Source: Endozoicomonas arenosclerae
GTDB lineage: Bacteria > Pseudomonadota > Gammaproteobacteria > Pseudomonadales > Endozoicomonadaceae
Length of the DNA stretch: 64,000 bases
Assembly: GCF_001562015.1 (NCBI RefSeq)
Contig: NZ_LASA01000148.1
Span: forward strand, 1 to 64,000
Reading direction: 5' to 3'
Each line of letters opens with the position of its first letter. Position 1 is the first letter of the stretch. The position numbers were made by a program, and so were the translations under genes. This document shows positions 53,647-64,000 of this stretch, in pieces. Under the pieces are notes generated by a model. It was not told the DNA's origin. It did not search any database and saw only the letters and a program-made list of their open reading frames with translations.

Positions 53647-54129
53647 CTACTCCGGCAGGATATCAATAGTTGTACCTGGCAAAACCCGGTCAAACAGATC
53701 GATCATATCGCCACCCTGCATTCTGACACAGCCACGGGACCCTGGCTCACCCATGATGGCAGAGTCCGGTGAACCATGAATATATATATATCGTCGCATA
53801 GTGTCGACATCGCCAAGACGATTAAAGCCAGACTCAAGACCACTTAGCCAGAGAATACGGCTCAGAATCCAATCTTTTCGTTCAGGGTATTGTTGTTGTA
53901 AATCGGGTGAATACACTTCGCCAGTGAAACGCCTTCCCACAAAGACAGCGTGCAATGGCATACCCTCACCGATTTTTGCGCGGATAACATGTTTACCTAA
54001 AGGGGTTTGCCAACTGCCTTCCTGCTGACCAGTTCCTTTACTGGCAGTGGAAACCGAATAAAGAATGTCTTCTTTACCCTCTTGAATCAGTTCCAGAGTT
54101 TGAGAGGCAATTCGAACATTAATATGCAC
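53647..54129 (-). CDS. L,D-transpeptidase (YkuD domain) without signal peptide
   Basis: YkuD-fold protein with the active-site pattern YIHGSPDS ... SRGCVRM, giving the nucleophilic Cys. Members of this short family cross-link or remodel peptidoglycan, yet many, like this one, lack a recognisable export signal. I place the start at GTG 54129 (MHINVRIASQTLEL), which matches the usual family start; the frame is open to a TTG at 54171. 160 residues. It lies between psrA and nagZ in the same orientation. Confidence 0.85.
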   Translation of the reverse strand: MHINVRIASQTLELIQEGKEDILYSVSTASKGTGQQEGSWQTPLGKHVIRAKIGEGMPLHAVFVGRRFTGEVYSPDLQQQYPERKDWILSRILWLSGLESGFNRLGDVDTMRRYIYIHGSPDSAIMGEPGSRGCVRMQGGDMIDLFDRVLPGTTIDILPE

Positions 54130-54208
54130 AGCTGAATCCCGTGTTGTCTGGTAGAAGAAGTTATTTCTCAAAAGAGAAGGTGCTGAAAAATATCAGCCTG
54201 GAAATCTA

Positions 54209-54856
54209 TTATCGGCCAGAATCATAGGTGGCATGAGCTCGCAGGCCAGCTGCCATGAACGGCACCATTCTTCTCATAATGGCTTCAAGACTGTCGTCAA
54301 TATCGTAATCTCGTTTAGCCATGGCAAGTAGAGTATCAGCGCCAGACATGGAGAATACTGCTGAACCCAGAATGAAGTACGTGCGCCAGAATTTGTCGGC
54401 AGTTGGCAGATCAGGACAAGCCGTGAACAGCAACTCAAAGTATCGGCTGAATACCTTTCCATAGGTTTCTGTGAGATAGCGTTTAAGATGGCCCTGACTC
54501 TGAGTAAATGCCAATCCCATCAGACGCATGAAGATTGAAATATCGTCAGGCCTTCTAGGCTTAGCTGCGAGGATATGATCAACCAGTATTTCCAGAACAC
54601 CTTCCAGGTCAGGCTGTTCATTCATCTCAGTCAATTCATCCAGACTCTCGTCAAGACCTGCCATGAAGGGATCCAGAAAGCGCGCAAAGACGGCTTGTAT
54701 CAGAGCTTTTTTAGAGCCAAAATGATAATTCACCGCAGCCAGATTCACTCCCGCCTGGCTGGTAATGGTTCTCAGGGATGTTTCTGCAAAGCCATGCTCG
54801 GCAAAGAGCAGCTCGGCGGAATCCAGTATTCTCTCAACAGTTGATGGTTGTGCCAT
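54209..54856 (-). CDS. psrA: TetR-family regulator PsrA
   Basis: Fatty-acid-responsive repressor, in Pseudomonas controlling fadBA and rpoS. The N-terminal helix-turn-helix is seen in TSLRTITSQAGVNLAAVNYHFGSK; the C-terminal ligand domain fits PsrA in length (215 residues). Gene order (nagZ, psrA divergent from lexA, fadBA nearby) matches PA3005-PA3014. A PsrA-type palindrome lies upstream of its start, consistent with autorepression. Confidence 0.88.
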   Translation of the reverse strand: MAQPSTVERILDSAELLFAEHGFAETSLRTITSQAGVNLAAVNYHFGSKKALIQAVFARFLDPFMAGLDESLDELTEMNEQPDLEGVLEILVDHILAAKPRRPDDISIFMRLMGLAFTQSQGHLKRYLTETYGKVFSRYFELLFTACPDLPTADKFWRTYFILGSAVFSMSGADTLLAMAKRDYDIDDSLEAIMRRMVPFMAAGLRAHATYDSGR

Positions 54857-54894
54857 GATACAAGGAATTTTTTAAGGTTAATAAACGACTGTTT

Positions 54895-54908
54895 CAAACC
54901 TACGTTTC
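54895..54908. promoter_or_regulatory. PsrA-type operator
   Basis: CAAAC-N4-GTTTC, matching the known Pseudomonas PsrA pattern (C/G)AAAC-N2-4-GTTT(G/C). It is part of a doubled GTTTCAAAC (54891-54899 and 54904-54912) 35 to 56 bases before the psrA ATG. Confidence 0.65.
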
Positions 54909-55117
54909 AAACACCGAACTGTCAAGGTAACTCCCCTCTCAACCTCAAAATACCTTTGCTTCCAGTGATTTCATAATCCCTTCAGACGACATTATCCCTA
55001 ATGGGGCTACACTCTGACATGCTCACAACATTTATCACTACTATATAGAAGAAACTTTCCTGTGCTTCAGGATGAAAGTTCATCACCCACACAGATAAAG
55101 CGATTGTCGATAATAAC

Positions 55118-55145
55118 TTGCCACAGTAAAAATACTGTATATAAT
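55118..55145 (+). promoter_or_regulatory. lexA sigma-70 promoter
   Basis: TTGCCA at 55118-55123 and perfect TATAAT at 55140-55145 with 16-base spacing. The -10 is covered by the first LexA box. Confidence 0.7.
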
Positions 55146-55150
55146 TACAG
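55135..55150. promoter_or_regulatory. LexA box 1
   Basis: CTG-N10-CAG with a TATATAATTA centre, overlapping the lexA promoter -10. Confidence 0.9.
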
Positions 55151-55153
55151 ATA

Positions 55154-55169
55154 CTGTATAAAAACACAG
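55154..55169. promoter_or_regulatory. LexA box 2
   Basis: CTG-N10-CAG with a TATAAAAACA centre, three bases after box 1 and 12 bases before the lexA ATG. Confidence 0.9.
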
Positions 55170-55180
55170 ACCTAAACATT

Positions 55181-55783
55181 ATGATCAAACTGACACGACG
55201 ACAGTCTGAAATTCTCGACCTGATCAAATCCCATATTGATGAGACAGGTTTCCCACCTACCCGGGCAGAGATAGCCAAAACCTTTGGCTTCCGCTCCCCC
55301 AATGCCGCTGAAGAGCACCTGAGAGCCCTGGCCAGAAAAGGTGCTATTGAGATTACTCCAGGCGCTTCCCGCGGTATTCGTATTCCTGACAGCCAGCAAG
55401 ACGGGCTTCCCATTATTGGCCAGGTAGCTGCCGGTAACCCCATCCTTGCCCAGGAACACATTGAAGACCATCTGAATCTCAACCCCGGCTTCTTCAACCC
55501 TTCTGCTGACTTCCTGCTTCGGGTAAAAGGCATGAGCATGAAGAATATCGGTATTCTTGATGGCGACCTTCTGGCTGTTCACAAAACAACGGACGTTCGT
55601 AATGGACAAGTGGTGGTTGCACGGATTGAAGATGAAGTGACAGTCAAACGTTTTGAGAAGCAGAAAAACAAAGTCCTGCTACACCCTGAAAACGAAGATT
55701 TTGACACCATTGTCGTTGACCTCACCCAGGACTTCTTTGCCATTGAAGGACTGAGCGTTGGAGTCATTCGCAACCAGTCATAG
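55181..55783 (+). CDS. lexA: LexA repressor of the SOS response
   Basis: Winged-helix repressor with self-cleaving C-terminal domain. DNA-binding helix region [24 protein letters not shown]; cleavage bond Ala-Gly in QVAAGNP; catalytic Ser in KGMSMKN and Lys in LAVHKT. 200 residues. Two LexA boxes lie directly upstream. Followed by a sulA-like gene, as in Pseudomonas. Confidence 0.97.
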   Translation: MIKLTRRQSEILDLIKSHIDETGFPPTRAEIAKTFGFRSPNAAEEHLRALARKGAIEITPGASRGIRIPDSQQDGLPIIGQVAAGNPILAQEHIEDHLNLNPGFFNPSADFLLRVKGMSMKNIGILDGDLLAVHKTTDVRNGQVVVARIEDEVTVKRFEKQKNKVLLHPENEDFDTIVVDLTQDFFAIEGLSVGVIRNQS

Positions 55784-55889
55784 TTCGTTACTGAGTCATT
55801 GATTATTATTTTACTGTAGTGAGCCAGGCCCAATCACACTTCATCGCTACGACCTTGTTGCGACTGGGCTTTGTCAGGAGGAAGGAGTC

Positions 55890-56387
55890 ATGCTGTACAG
55901 AACAAGCACTGAAAGGCACATTTTTTCATCCAGCTGCCTTCAGAAAAATACAGTTTGCATTAACCGCACTCACCTGAAAAAGAAGATCACACCTGTGGTC
56001 AAAAAAGAACCGGAAAGAGCCAGCATTAACGAGCTGATTCTCTCAGGCCAGCCATGGCAGGCAGAGCAACTTCTAACACCGATGCTCAACCAGTTATCAA
56101 ACGACAGTGAACGCTGGTTGACCGTAATTCTGGCTGACAAGACCGATCAGAGAACCTTACAATGGCTAAAGACCTGCGGACTTGATAACAGTAAAGTACA
56201 GATTTTCAGCTCTAACGACGTCAATCAGACTCTGGAGCTCACGCAGAAAGCACTCGCTTCAGGCACCAGCCACACTGTAATCAGTTGGCTGAGAGACCTG
56301 GACAAGAGATGGTTATCTAAGCTGGAAAACGCTGCTCGGAATGGACAGTGTCAAGGGCTTGCTATTCGCAGCAGGCAAGCAGCATGA
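55890..56387 (+). CDS. sulA: SulA-like cell division inhibitor
   Basis: Position after lexA and 165-residue length fit the Pseudomonas SulA that blocks FtsZ during SOS. The sequence itself is only weakly like E. coli SulA: an SINELILSGQPWQAEQLLTPML block, ERWLTVILADK and SHTVISWLRDLDKRWLSKLE correspond to the RecA-like fold. A strong ribosome binding site (AGGAGGAAGGAG) precedes ATG 55890. No own LexA box was found, so SOS control would be by read-through from lexA. Confidence 0.72.
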   Translation: MLYRTSTERHIFSSSCLQKNTVCINRTHLKKKITPVVKKEPERASINELILSGQPWQAEQLLTPMLNQLSNDSERWLTVILADKTDQRTLQWLKTCGLDNSKVQIFSSNDVNQTLELTQKALASGTSHTVISWLRDLDKRWLSKLENAARNGQCQGLAIRSRQAA

Positions 56388-56423
56388 ATGCCTACAGCGC
56401 GATCTAAAGCCCAGGAAAAAGAG

Positions 56424-56663
56424 TCAGTGCAGTACTCTGTTTTCAGGAATTTCTTCTTCAGATTGCGGACGTGTGATTTCAGCAACTTCTTGCATGCCAG
56501 CATCAAACATGGCTTTAGCCACTTGCAGATGCTCTCCCTCAAGGTAAACCTTGGCCTCTTCAGAAAACTTCATGGTCAGCAGAGGCTCACCTTCTTCATC
56601 ACTGCGTCGCAGAACAATCTCGCCTGTTGGAAGTTCCACAATTTCCAAAAACGATGCAGCCAT
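56424..56663 (-). CDS. Small conserved protein of unknown function (PA3009-like)
   Basis: Small acidic protein, 79 residues from ATG 56663 (MAASFLEIVELPTGEIVLRR). The frame is open further to 56735 but the family-like start is here. No known domain. It lies between sulA and topA at the position of PA3009 in Pseudomonas, on the opposite strand to sulA and convergent with it by 36 bases. Confidence 0.7.
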   Translation of the reverse strand: MAASFLEIVELPTGEIVLRRSDEEGEPLLTMKFSEEAKVYLEGEHLQVAKAMFDAGMQEVAEITRPQSEEEIPENRVLH

Positions 56664-56769
56664 ATTTCGTTCCATAAATAGCGTGTCAGAGAGGAGAAAT
56701 TCTGCAGCATTGTGCTCGATGATGCAATAGGTCACTGCATTACGACAGAAAAGTCGTTAAAAGAACTGT

Positions 56770-56812
56770 TAAAAATGTGCTGTGTGCACCTGCTCAGGGG
56801 CAGGTACACAGC
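56770..56812 (-). terminator. Rho-independent terminator of chbB
   Basis: Arms GCTGTGTgcACCTGC / GCAGGTACACAGC, 14 bases after the chbB stop. On the minus strand followed by ACATTTTTAAC. Confidence 0.8.
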
Positions 56813-56825
56813 CAGATATCCTTGC

Positions 56826-57131
56826 TTATGCTTTCAAGGACAAGGCGAAATCAAGAACCTTAGCTCCATTCATAGTGCCATAGTCAACAGGACTGATTGA
56901 TTCTACAGGCACTTCATACTCAGCCGCACGCTGCTTAAGGTCATTCAGCATGTATTTTACCTGAGGCCCAAGCAGAACCACGTCAAAACCGGCAACCTGC
57001 TCGTCGAAGTGAGTTGCGCCAAAAGCTTCGATCTCGACTTCCTTACCCTGACTTTCAGCCGCTTCACGCATCTTCTTAACCAGCATACTGGTAGACATAC
57101 CTGCGGAGCAGCACAGCATAATTTTAGTCAT
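56826..57131 (-). CDS. chbB: PTS IIB component, chitobiose/cellobiose type
   Basis: Phosphocarrier domain of the lactose/N,N'-diacetylchitobiose PTS family. Phosphorylated cysteine in MLCCSAGMSTSML; later VVLLGPQVKYML and DYGTMNG match ChbB. 101 residues. The IIA and IIC components are not here, so this is an orphan IIB gene with its own promoter region and terminator. A LacI-type operator nearly identical to that of chiP lies 141 bases upstream. Pseudomonas has no such gene at this place. Confidence 0.9.
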   Translation of the reverse strand: MTKIMLCCSAGMSTSMLVKKMREAAESQGKEVEIEAFGATHFDEQVAGFDVVLLGPQVKYMLNDLKQRAAEYEVPVESISPVDYGTMNGAKVLDFALSLKA

Positions 57132-57271
57132 AGGATACCTCTAACAAATGGCAATCGCTTTAAAGAAACATTTGCAGAACTTCCAAAATGACACAGAAGC
57201 TCCAAAACCTTTCCACAAAGATTCAGTGTTTGAACAACTATAGCCAGAATATATCCCACAAAGGAATTAAA

Positions 57272-57285
57272 TGTAACCGGTTTCA
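57272..57285. promoter_or_regulatory. LacI-family-type operator upstream of chbB
   Basis: TGTAACCGGTTTCA, 13 of 14 bases identical to the perfect palindrome upstream of chiP at 19157-19170. Confidence 0.65.
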
Positions 57286-57418
57286 GTGGTACTGAATATC
57301 GAAATTGATCAGGTGTTGACCTTAATCAATAAATACTAATAACTGTTTGTCTGACTCAGAACTATAGGTATAAAAGGAACTGAAGCATAATCGTGAGAAA
57401 CTGAAGGACCCTTTAATC

Positions 57419-57442
57419 ATGATCTCAGTGATAAGAGATCAT
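57419..57442 (-). other. Hairpin downstream of the DUF6586-like gene
   Basis: Perfect 8-base arms ATGATCTC / GAGATCAT with 8-base loop; no T run on the minus strand. May be a weak terminator. Confidence 0.35.
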
Positions 57443-57475
57443 GAACGTCTAATCCTGATAAAGAGTTTACAAACC

Positions 57476-57970
57476 TTACCACTCAAGATTGAAATTTCTG
57501 AAATGCCCCACCAGATCCTTGAGAGAACCAAGAAGGGCTCTGCCACTTTCAGGACTTTTGACACCAGCAGTTGACTCACCGCCATCTGAAACGATCATTA
57601 CAGTATTGATTCTACTCGGTGATGATTGGATATCATCATTCAGAACAGAAAGTTTGCTATGAGCCTGCTGTAAATGTGCCAACCAGCTGTCAGAGACTTC
57701 AAGCTGCTTCAACTGCTCAAGCTCCGACACACTCTCCTCTCGATCACTCATCAGCTTGCAGGCTTCTTCCAGAGTAATCAGGTGAGGAAGATTCAATCCA
57801 TAAGGTGACAGTATTTCTGCCAGCATTGAACAATAAGCCTGATTGGCATGCATTAGAAAAGCCTCACGAAAGGCATCCTGTTCAAAGGATTCAGCCTTTT
57901 CCCAGGCATCCAGTTGCAAACGGGCATAGTGCAGTTTTTTGTTGGTATAGGAACGCCACTGCTCAGACAT
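57476..57970 (-). CDS. PA3010-like conserved protein (DUF6586 type)
   Basis: A 164-residue helical protein without signal peptide, starting MSEQWRSYTNKKLHYARLQL. The start motif and the position directly downstream of topA fit PA3010 of Pseudomonas. The frame is open to 58000, but those codons lie in the topA terminator; ATG 57970 is the sensible start. Function unknown. Confidence 0.75.
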   Translation of the reverse strand: MSEQWRSYTNKKLHYARLQLDAWEKAESFEQDAFREAFLMHANQAYCSMLAEILSPYGLNLPHLITLEEACKLMSDREESVSELEQLKQLEVSDSWLAHLQQAHSKLSVLNDDIQSSPSRINTVMIVSDGGESTAGVKSPESGRALLGSLKDLVGHFRNFNLEW

Positions 57971-57983
57971 AGTATTTCTCATC

Positions 57984-58019
57984 AATAAAAAAACCTTCAC
58001 GGAAATCCGTGAAGGTTTT
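57984..58019 (-). terminator. Rho-independent terminator of topA
   Basis: Thirteen-base perfect arms AAACCTTCACGGA / TCCGTGAAGGTTT with a 2-base centre, followed on the minus strand by a run of T. It ends only about 15 bases before the start of the next gene on the same strand. Confidence 0.93.
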
Positions 58020-58033
58020 CAGGTAGATTCAGA

Positions 58034-60676
58034 TCAGGACTTCTTACGTTTCTTGGTGATTTTCTCTTCCCACTTGCCTTCCTGGAAGGTGGCACTCCAT
58101 CCAGTGGCCTTGCCTTCTGACTCACTCATAACATACTGAGTTTTGGTCTTTCGGCTGAAACGAATGATGGCTGGATTGCCATCAGGGTCCTGCCTGGGTG
58201 CATCCAGCAAATAATGGTACTTCGGATCAATGGCCGCCTGATGAGGAATTAATTCGCTCACCTGCGGTGCTCTTGTTTCACGGTTCTTTGGAAACTGGCT
58301 TGCGGCCAGGAATAGCCCGGAAGCACCGTCACGCAAAATGTAGTGGTCCTCGACTTTCAGACACTTGAGTTCTGGCATCGGAACCGGATCCATTTTGGGT
58401 GGAGCCGCTTCACCGCTCTTCAACAGCTTACGGGTGTTTTTACACTCACTGTTGGTACAACCAAAGTATTTGCCAAAACGGCCAGACTTAAGCTGCATCT
58501 CAGAGCCGCACTTATCGCATTCAAGCACCGGGCCATCATAACCTTTGAGCTTAAACTGACCTTCTTCAACCTCATAACCGGAACAGTCAGGATTGTTACC
58601 ACAGACATGAAGCTTGCGCTGTTCATCAATCAGATAACTTTCCATGGCCGTTGAACACTTGGGGCAACGGTGCATGGCACGCAGGGCATTCACCTCCGCG
58701 TTTTCGTCGTCTGCGTCTTCTACTTCCTCTCCCGGAACCAGGTTGATGGTACTTTTGCAACGCTCTTTGGGTGGCAAAGCATACCCTGAGCAGCCCAGAA
58801 ATACACCAGTACTGGCTGTACGAATCATCATGTCCCGACCACACTCCGGACATTTAATGTCCGTGGGTGAAGGGTCATTGGAACGCATGCCGTCGCTGTC
58901 GTCTTCAGCCTGCTCCAGCTTGTTGCTGAACTCGCTATAGAAATTGTCCAGAAGATCTTTCCAATTCTTGCCACCCTCGGCAACAACGTCGAGATTGGAT
59001 TCCATATTGGCCGTGAAGTTGTAATCCATCAGGTCATGGAAGTTCTCAACCAATCGGTCTGTGACAATATCGCCCATCTTTTCTGCATAGAATCGACGGT
59101 TTTTAAGGGAGACATAGCCACGATCCTGAATTGTGGAAATGATCGACGCATATGTTGAAGGTCTGCCAATACCACGTTTTTCAAGCTCTTTAACCAAAGC
59201 TGCTTCACTGAAACGCGCAGGTGGCTTGGTGAACAGTTGCTTTGGATCGAGCTTTTTAAGATCCAGAGGATCACCCTTTTCCAGAGCCGGCAAGATGATG
59301 TCTTCACCCTTCTTGGACATTGCAGACATCACACGGGTATAACCATCAAACTTAAGCGTTCTGCCTCTGGCTTTCAGGTCAAAGTCATCCACTCTGACGG
59401 TCAGGGAAGTACTGAGGTATTCAGCCGGCGTCATCTGACAGGCAACAAACTGGCGCCAGATCAATTCGTAAAGACGTTCTGCATCTCGCTCCAAACCGGA
59501 AATAGAACCAGGCTCCGCATTGACACTGGAAGGACGAATCGCTTCGTGCGCCTCCTGAGCCCCTTCTTTACTGGAGTAACTGTTTGGTTTTTCAGGCAGA
59601 TACCGGCTGCCGTATTGACCATCGATAAATTCTCGCGCATTCTCAACGGCTTCCTGACTCAAGTTGGTAGAGTCAGTACGCATATAAGTGATGTGGCCTG
59701 CCTCGTAGAGGCGCTGAGCCATCATCATGGTTTTCTTAACACTGAAACCCAATCGAGTACTGGCAGCCTGCTGCAGTGTTGAGGTAATAAAAGGTGCAGA
59801 AGGCTTGCTGCGGGTAGGTTTGTCTTCCCGGTCTGTCAGAGAATAATCAGCATTCTTCAGCTTCTCCAGAACAACATCCGTTGAAGCCTGACTGGTCGGC
59901 CGGAAAGCGCTTCCAGCTTCCTTGGCGACCTGGAAGCGAATCATTTCACCCCTGGCTGTGGCCAGATCTGCAAAAACTTCCCAGTACTCTTCCGGAATAA
60001 AGCTTCGTACTTCTCGCTCACGCTCTACGATCAGTTTCACTGCAACCGACTGTACCCGGCCTGCAGACAACCCTCGAGCAATCTTGGCCCAAAGCAGAGG
60101 TGAAACCATATAACCTACAACACGGTCCAGAAAACGTCTGGCCTGCTGGGCATTTACCCGATCAATGTTAAGAATGCCAGGTTCCTTAAAGGCTTCCTGA
60201 ATGGCGTTCTTGGTGATCTCATTAAACACTACCCTTCTATAGCGATCAGGTTCGCCACCAATGGCTTCCTGAAGGTGCCAGGCGATGGCTTCCCCCTCAC
60301 GGTCCAAGTCGGTCGCGAGATAGATAGTGTCAGCAGAAGCAGCAAGGCGGCGCAACTCATCCACCACCTTTTCCTTACCCGGCAGAATCTCGTAACGCGC
60401 TTTCCAGCCCTTTTCAGGGTTGATGCCCATTCTCTCGATCAGCTGCTCTTTGGCTTTGCGCTTCTTATGAATGATTTTCTGCTCAGGGGATAGCTTACGT
60501 GTCTCAGCAGCGGCCTTTGCCCGAGCTTTGGGATCCACAGGCTTCTTTGAGCCACCTGCGGTGGGCAGGTCACGGATATGACCAACACTGGACTTTACAA
60601 TAAAGTCCTTGCCCAGATATTTGTTTATTGTCTTCGCCTTGGCAGGCGACTCGACGATAACTAAAGATTTACCCAT
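58034..60676 (-). CDS. topA: DNA topoisomerase I
   Basis: Type IA topoisomerase that relaxes negative supercoils. TOPRIM at the N-terminus ([17 protein letters not shown] and [16 protein letters not shown]); active-site Tyr in [12 protein letters not shown]. Three C4 zinc-type motifs in the C-terminal part begin CPECG, CPKCS and CDKCG. 880 residues, standard. Ribosome binding site AAGG lies before the ATG. Confidence 0.97.
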   Translation of the reverse strand: MGKSLVIVESPAKAKTINKYLGKDFIVKSSVGHIRDLPTAGGSKKPVDPKARAKAAAETRKLSPEQKIIHKKRKAKEQLIERMGINPEKGWKARYEILPGKEKVVDELRRLAASADTIYLATDLDREGEAIAWHLQEAIGGEPDRYRRVVFNEITKNAIQEAFKEPGILNIDRVNAQQARRFLDRVVGYMVSPLLWAKIARGLSAGRVQSVAVKLIVEREREVRSFIPEEYWEVFADLATARGEMIRFQVAKEAGSAFRPTSQASTDVVLEKLKNADYSLTDREDKPTRSKPSAPFITSTLQQAASTRLGFSVKKTMMMAQRLYEAGHITYMRTDSTNLSQEAVENAREFIDGQYGSRYLPEKPNSYSSKEGAQEAHEAIRPSSVNAEPGSISGLERDAERLYELIWRQFVACQMTPAEYLSTSLTVRVDDFDLKARGRTLKFDGYTRVMSAMSKKGEDIILPALEKGDPLDLKKLDPKQLFTKPPARFSEAALVKELEKRGIGRPSTYASIISTIQDRGYVSLKNRRFYAEKMGDIVTDRLVENFHDLMDYNFTANMESNLDVVAEGGKNWKDLLDNFYSEFSNKLEQAEDDSDGMRSNDPSPTDIKCPECGRDMMIRTASTGVFLGCSGYALPPKERCKSTINLVPGEEVEDADDENAEVNALRAMHRCPKCSTAMESYLIDEQRKLHVCGNNPDCSGYEVEEGQFKLKGYDGPVLECDKCGSEMQLKSGRFGKYFGCTNSECKNTRKLLKSGEAAPPKMDPVPMPELKCLKVEDHYILRDGASGLFLAASQFPKNRETRAPQVSELIPHQAAIDPKYHYLLDAPRQDPDGNPAIIRFSRKTKTQYVMSESEGKATGWSATFQEGKWEEKITKKRKKS

Positions 60677-61208
60677 GCTACCTTACACGTCCTGTAATCA
60701 GCTCCATTGTTCCGGTCATGCTGATCAGCCTGTTAAAAAAGATCATAAAACAATCAGTGCTGTCTGCGACCTGAACAAGAAAGGTCGGGAATTGAAAATT
60801 GCTTCAATATATAAGGTCAAGAAAAACATCGGTCAAGGAAAACTCTGCAATGACATGAATTTTTTCTCGAACGACCCTCTTTTTTTATCGTTTCACAGCC
60901 ACAATTATTAATCCAGCCAGTTATAAGCAATAATTTCCTTGAATATCAAAAGATTATTTAATTCCTGTGAAGAAGCTCTGATTCAGGTAGTCGGCAGCAT
61001 TGAGAAAAAAGTTGATTTTTACGCGACCGAATGGTCGATCAGGAAGCAAGAAAACGATTTAAATGAGGACAACAGATAAAAATACAAAACAGCAGAAATA
61101 CCCCATCAAGATGATAGGGTGAAGTGCGTTCGAGTGCGAAACAGTAGTTCCATCTGGTGAGAGACACTCACCAGATGGAAAACAGTTCAAACTGTACAAA
61201 TAATCAGA
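60677..61208. other. Intergenic region between topA and fadA
   Basis: 532 bases with the topA promoter side at the left (no clear -35/-10 picked) and the fadA terminator hairpin at 61148-61180. An open frame on the plus strand from 60609 to 60911 overlaps the topA start and has no ribosome binding site or family features. A smaller hairpin CGACC-N4-GGTCG lies near 61022. I see no gene. Confidence 0.6.
61148..61180 (-). terminator. Long perfect hairpin after fadA
   Basis: Fourteen-base perfect arms TTCCATCTGGTGAG / CTCACCAGATGGAA with a 5-base loop, 29 bases after the fadA stop. Only a weak T tract (ACTACTGTTTC) follows on the minus strand, so it may protect the 3' end as well as terminate. 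Confidence 0.6.
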
Positions 61209-62402
<1,194 letters not shown>

Positions 62403-62427
62403 TTAATCGTTATTGGCTCAGGGCTGT

Positions 62428-64000
62428 TTACGCGCCGTAAAACGTTTTGCCTTCGCGGGCCATTTCACGCAGTTTTTCAGTTGGCTGATACAGCGGACTG
62501 ATATGAGCGTACTGATCAGCCAGTTCAACAAACTTATCGAGACCTATGCTGTCGATATACTTGAGCGCACCACCACGGAAGATCGGGAAGCCAATACCGT
62601 TAAGCAGAGCCAGATCCGCTTCAGCTGCAGTATCAACAATGCCATCTTCCAGAGTGCGGACGGTTTCCATGCACAGAGGAATCATCATACGGTCAATGAT
62701 TTCCTGAGTTTCAAACTCGCGACGTTCACCTGAAACTTCAGCCAGCAGTTCATAGGAAGCTTCGTCCGCAACCTTCTTCGGCTTACCTTTTTTGTCCTGC
62801 TCGTACTTGTAGAAGCCAACATTGGTCTTCTGACCGTAACGACCGTTTTCGAACATGACATCAATGGCACTCTTCCAGTCACGGGACATACGATCAGGGA
62901 AGCCATCTGCCATCACCTGCTCAGCGTGACAACCGGTATCAATGCCTACTACGTCCAACAGGTAAGCCGGACCCATAGGCCAGCCAAACTTCTCCATCAC
63001 CTTGTCGACCTGCTGGAAATCAGCACCGTCTTTGACCAGAGAAGCAAAACCACCGAAGTATGGGAACAGAACGCGGTTGACCAGGAAGCCGGGGCAGTCA
63101 TTGACTACGATAGGCACTTTGCCCATCTTCTTGGCGTACTGCACAACAGTAGCCACAGTTTCTTCGCTGGTTTTTTCGCCACGAATGACTTCTACCAGAG
63201 GCATGGCATGAACCGGGTTGAAGAAGTGCATGCCACAGAATTTTTCAGGTCTTTTCAGATCTTTAGCCAGTTCTGTGATGGAAATGGTTGAAGTATTGGA
63301 AGCCAGAACAGCCTCTTCACTGACCTGATCTTCAGCTTCAGCCAGTACCGCTTTTTTGACTTTGACGTTTTCAACAACTGCTTCAACGACTACGTCAACA
63401 TCACCGAATTCGCTGTACGACAGGGTTGGAACAATATGGTTCAGCACCTCACCCATTTTAAGAGGATCCATACGACCACGGGCTACACGCTTGGACAGAA
63501 GCTTGCTGGCTTCGTTCAGACCCAGATTCAGTCCATCCTGGGCGATATCTTTCATCAGGATTGGAGTGCCCTTGTAGGCGGACTGGTAAGCAATACCTCC
63601 ACCCATGATACCCGCACCCAATACAGCGGCTTTTTCTACCTTGCCGGCTTTCTTGGTGATCGTCTTGATCTTTTTCTTGAGCATCTGGTCATTCAGGAAC
63701 AAACCTACCAGAACATCAGATTCAGGAGACTTGGCAAGCTTGATGAACCCTTCCGCTTCAACTTTCAGAGCCTCATCACGCGTCAGTTCAGCGTGCTTTT
63801 TAATGGCTTTAACAGAAGCTACCGGAGCAGGCATATGAGGACCGGCTTGCTGCTTAACAACAGCCATGGTGGTTTCAAAAACCATCAGGGACTCAAGCAT
63901 GGGCAACTTCAGAGGAGAACGCTTTTCTTCTTTACGGGCATTAAAATCAAGTTCGCCGGCCAATGCACGTTTGATAATGGCAACGCCAGACTCAAGCAGC
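62428..64000 (-). CDS. fadB: Fatty acid oxidation complex alpha subunit FadB, 5' end outside window
   Basis: C-terminal part of the multifunctional beta-oxidation protein, about 524 of roughly 715 residues. The hydroxyacyl-CoA dehydrogenase NAD fold is seen as [16 protein letters not shown], followed by [12 protein letters not shown] and [15 protein letters not shown] with the catalytic His. The enoyl-CoA hydratase/isomerase domain lies beyond 64000; the frame is open to the edge. In Pseudomonas fadBA is repressed by PsrA, whose gene is 8 kb away here. Confidence 0.95.
   Translation of the reverse strand, partial: LLESGVAIIKRALAGELDFNARKEEKRSPLKLPMLESLMVFETTMAVVKQQAGPHMPAPVASVKAIKKHAELTRDEALKVEAEGFIKLAKSPESDVLVGLFLNDQMLKKKIKTITKKAGKVEKAAVLGAGIMGGGIAYQSAYKGTPILMKDIAQDGLNLGLNEASKLLSKRVARGRMDPLKMGEVLNHIVPTLSYSEFGDVDVVVEAVVENVKVKKAVLAEAEDQVSEEAVLASNTSTISITELAKDLKRPEKFCGMHFFNPVHAMPLVEVIRGEKTSEETVATVVQYAKKMGKVPIVVNDCPGFLVNRVLFPYFGGFASLVKDGADFQQVDKVMEKFGWPMGPAYLLDVVGIDTGCHAEQVMADGFPDRMSRDWKSAIDVMFENGRYGQKTNVGFYKYEQDKKGKPKKVADEASYELLAEVSGERREFETQEIIDRMMIPLCMETVRTLEDGIVDTAAEADLALLNGIGFPIFRGGALKYIDSIGLDKFVELADQYAHISPLYQPTEKLREMAREGKTFYGA

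Larger units (their letters stand above)
57132..57475. other. Control region upstream of chbB
   Basis: 344 bases without a gene. It holds the chbB ribosome binding site (AGAGGT), the LacI-type operator at 57272-57285, and an 8-base-arm hairpin at 57419-57442. AT-rich between 57290 and 57400. No convincing small ORF. Confidence 0.65.

Noticed and set aside
54982-55609. Two minus-strand frames opposite lexA
   Set aside because: They run through the lexA coding region and its double LexA box; shadows.
55814-55827. LexA-like CTG...CAG before sulA
   Set aside because: The spacer is 8 bases, not 10, so it is not a proper LexA box.
60609-60911. 100-codon open frame on the plus strand overlapping the topA start
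   Set aside because: It begins inside topA on the opposite strand, has no ribosome binding site and shows no family features.

Overview
The window reads as a marine, host-associated gammaproteobacterium of the Oceanospirillales/Pseudomonas side of the class; Endozoicomonas or a relative is the best guess. This is inferred from gene order, moderate base composition, chitin genes and several eukaryote-like proteins, not from a marker gene. Two blocks keep the Pseudomonas order: a cysI-DUF934 ... sohB, nudC, dnaQ-rnhA-methyltransferase, gloB, mltD, npp/yej transporter block (1 to 29.5 kb), and a gap, mfd, csiV ... nagZ, psrA, lexA-sulA, small conserved genes, topA, fadBA block (34.4 kb to the end). 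The stationary-phase operon prkA-yeaH-spoVR lies between them.

1 to 10.4 kb is housekeeping: a sulfite reductase hemoprotein cut by the window edge, a CPA2 antiporter, SohB protease, NudC, DNA polymerase III epsilon, RNase HI, glyoxalase II and the lytic transglycosylase MltD. 10.4 to 29.5 kb is an expanded YejABEF/Npp-type peptide ABC importer: six paralogous family-5 solute-binding proteins feed one set of YejB, YejE and YejF. The cluster is interrupted by a divergent chitoporin gene (chiP) and by a repeat-rich, lysine-tract protein coupled to the fifth binding protein. The last binding protein carries a C-terminal membrane anchor. chiP and a lone chitobiose PTS IIB gene (chbB, 57 kb) share a near-identical LacI-type palindrome, suggesting one chitin regulon.

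34 to 57 kb alternates conserved genes with accessory genes that look host-directed. Two paralogous coiled-coil genes sit between gap and mfd, which are adjacent in Pseudomonas; together they hold three copies of a roughly 90-residue module I do not recognise and share an N-terminal motif. Between csiV and nagZ lie a coiled-coil gene preceded by very AT-rich DNA, a partner-switching module (PP2C response regulator, STAS protein, anti-sigma kinase), two YnaI-like MscS channels, and between those channels a protein with a possible permuted papain-like fold.

The most striking observation is the extreme C-terminus of the 595-residue coiled-coil protein (45214-47001). It reads RRPSFKKILDDLS, almost the kinase-inducible domain of animal CREB/CREM (RRPSYRKILNDLS), with the PKA-phosphorylated serine kept and the KIX-contacting positions kept (Tyr to Phe the only change). 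With a basic PLRKRR patch this suggests a secreted, nuclear-targeted mimic of CREB that could bind host CBP/p300. The motif is seen directly; secretion and function are inference.

No tRNA, rRNA, CRISPR array, transposase or phage gene was recognised.
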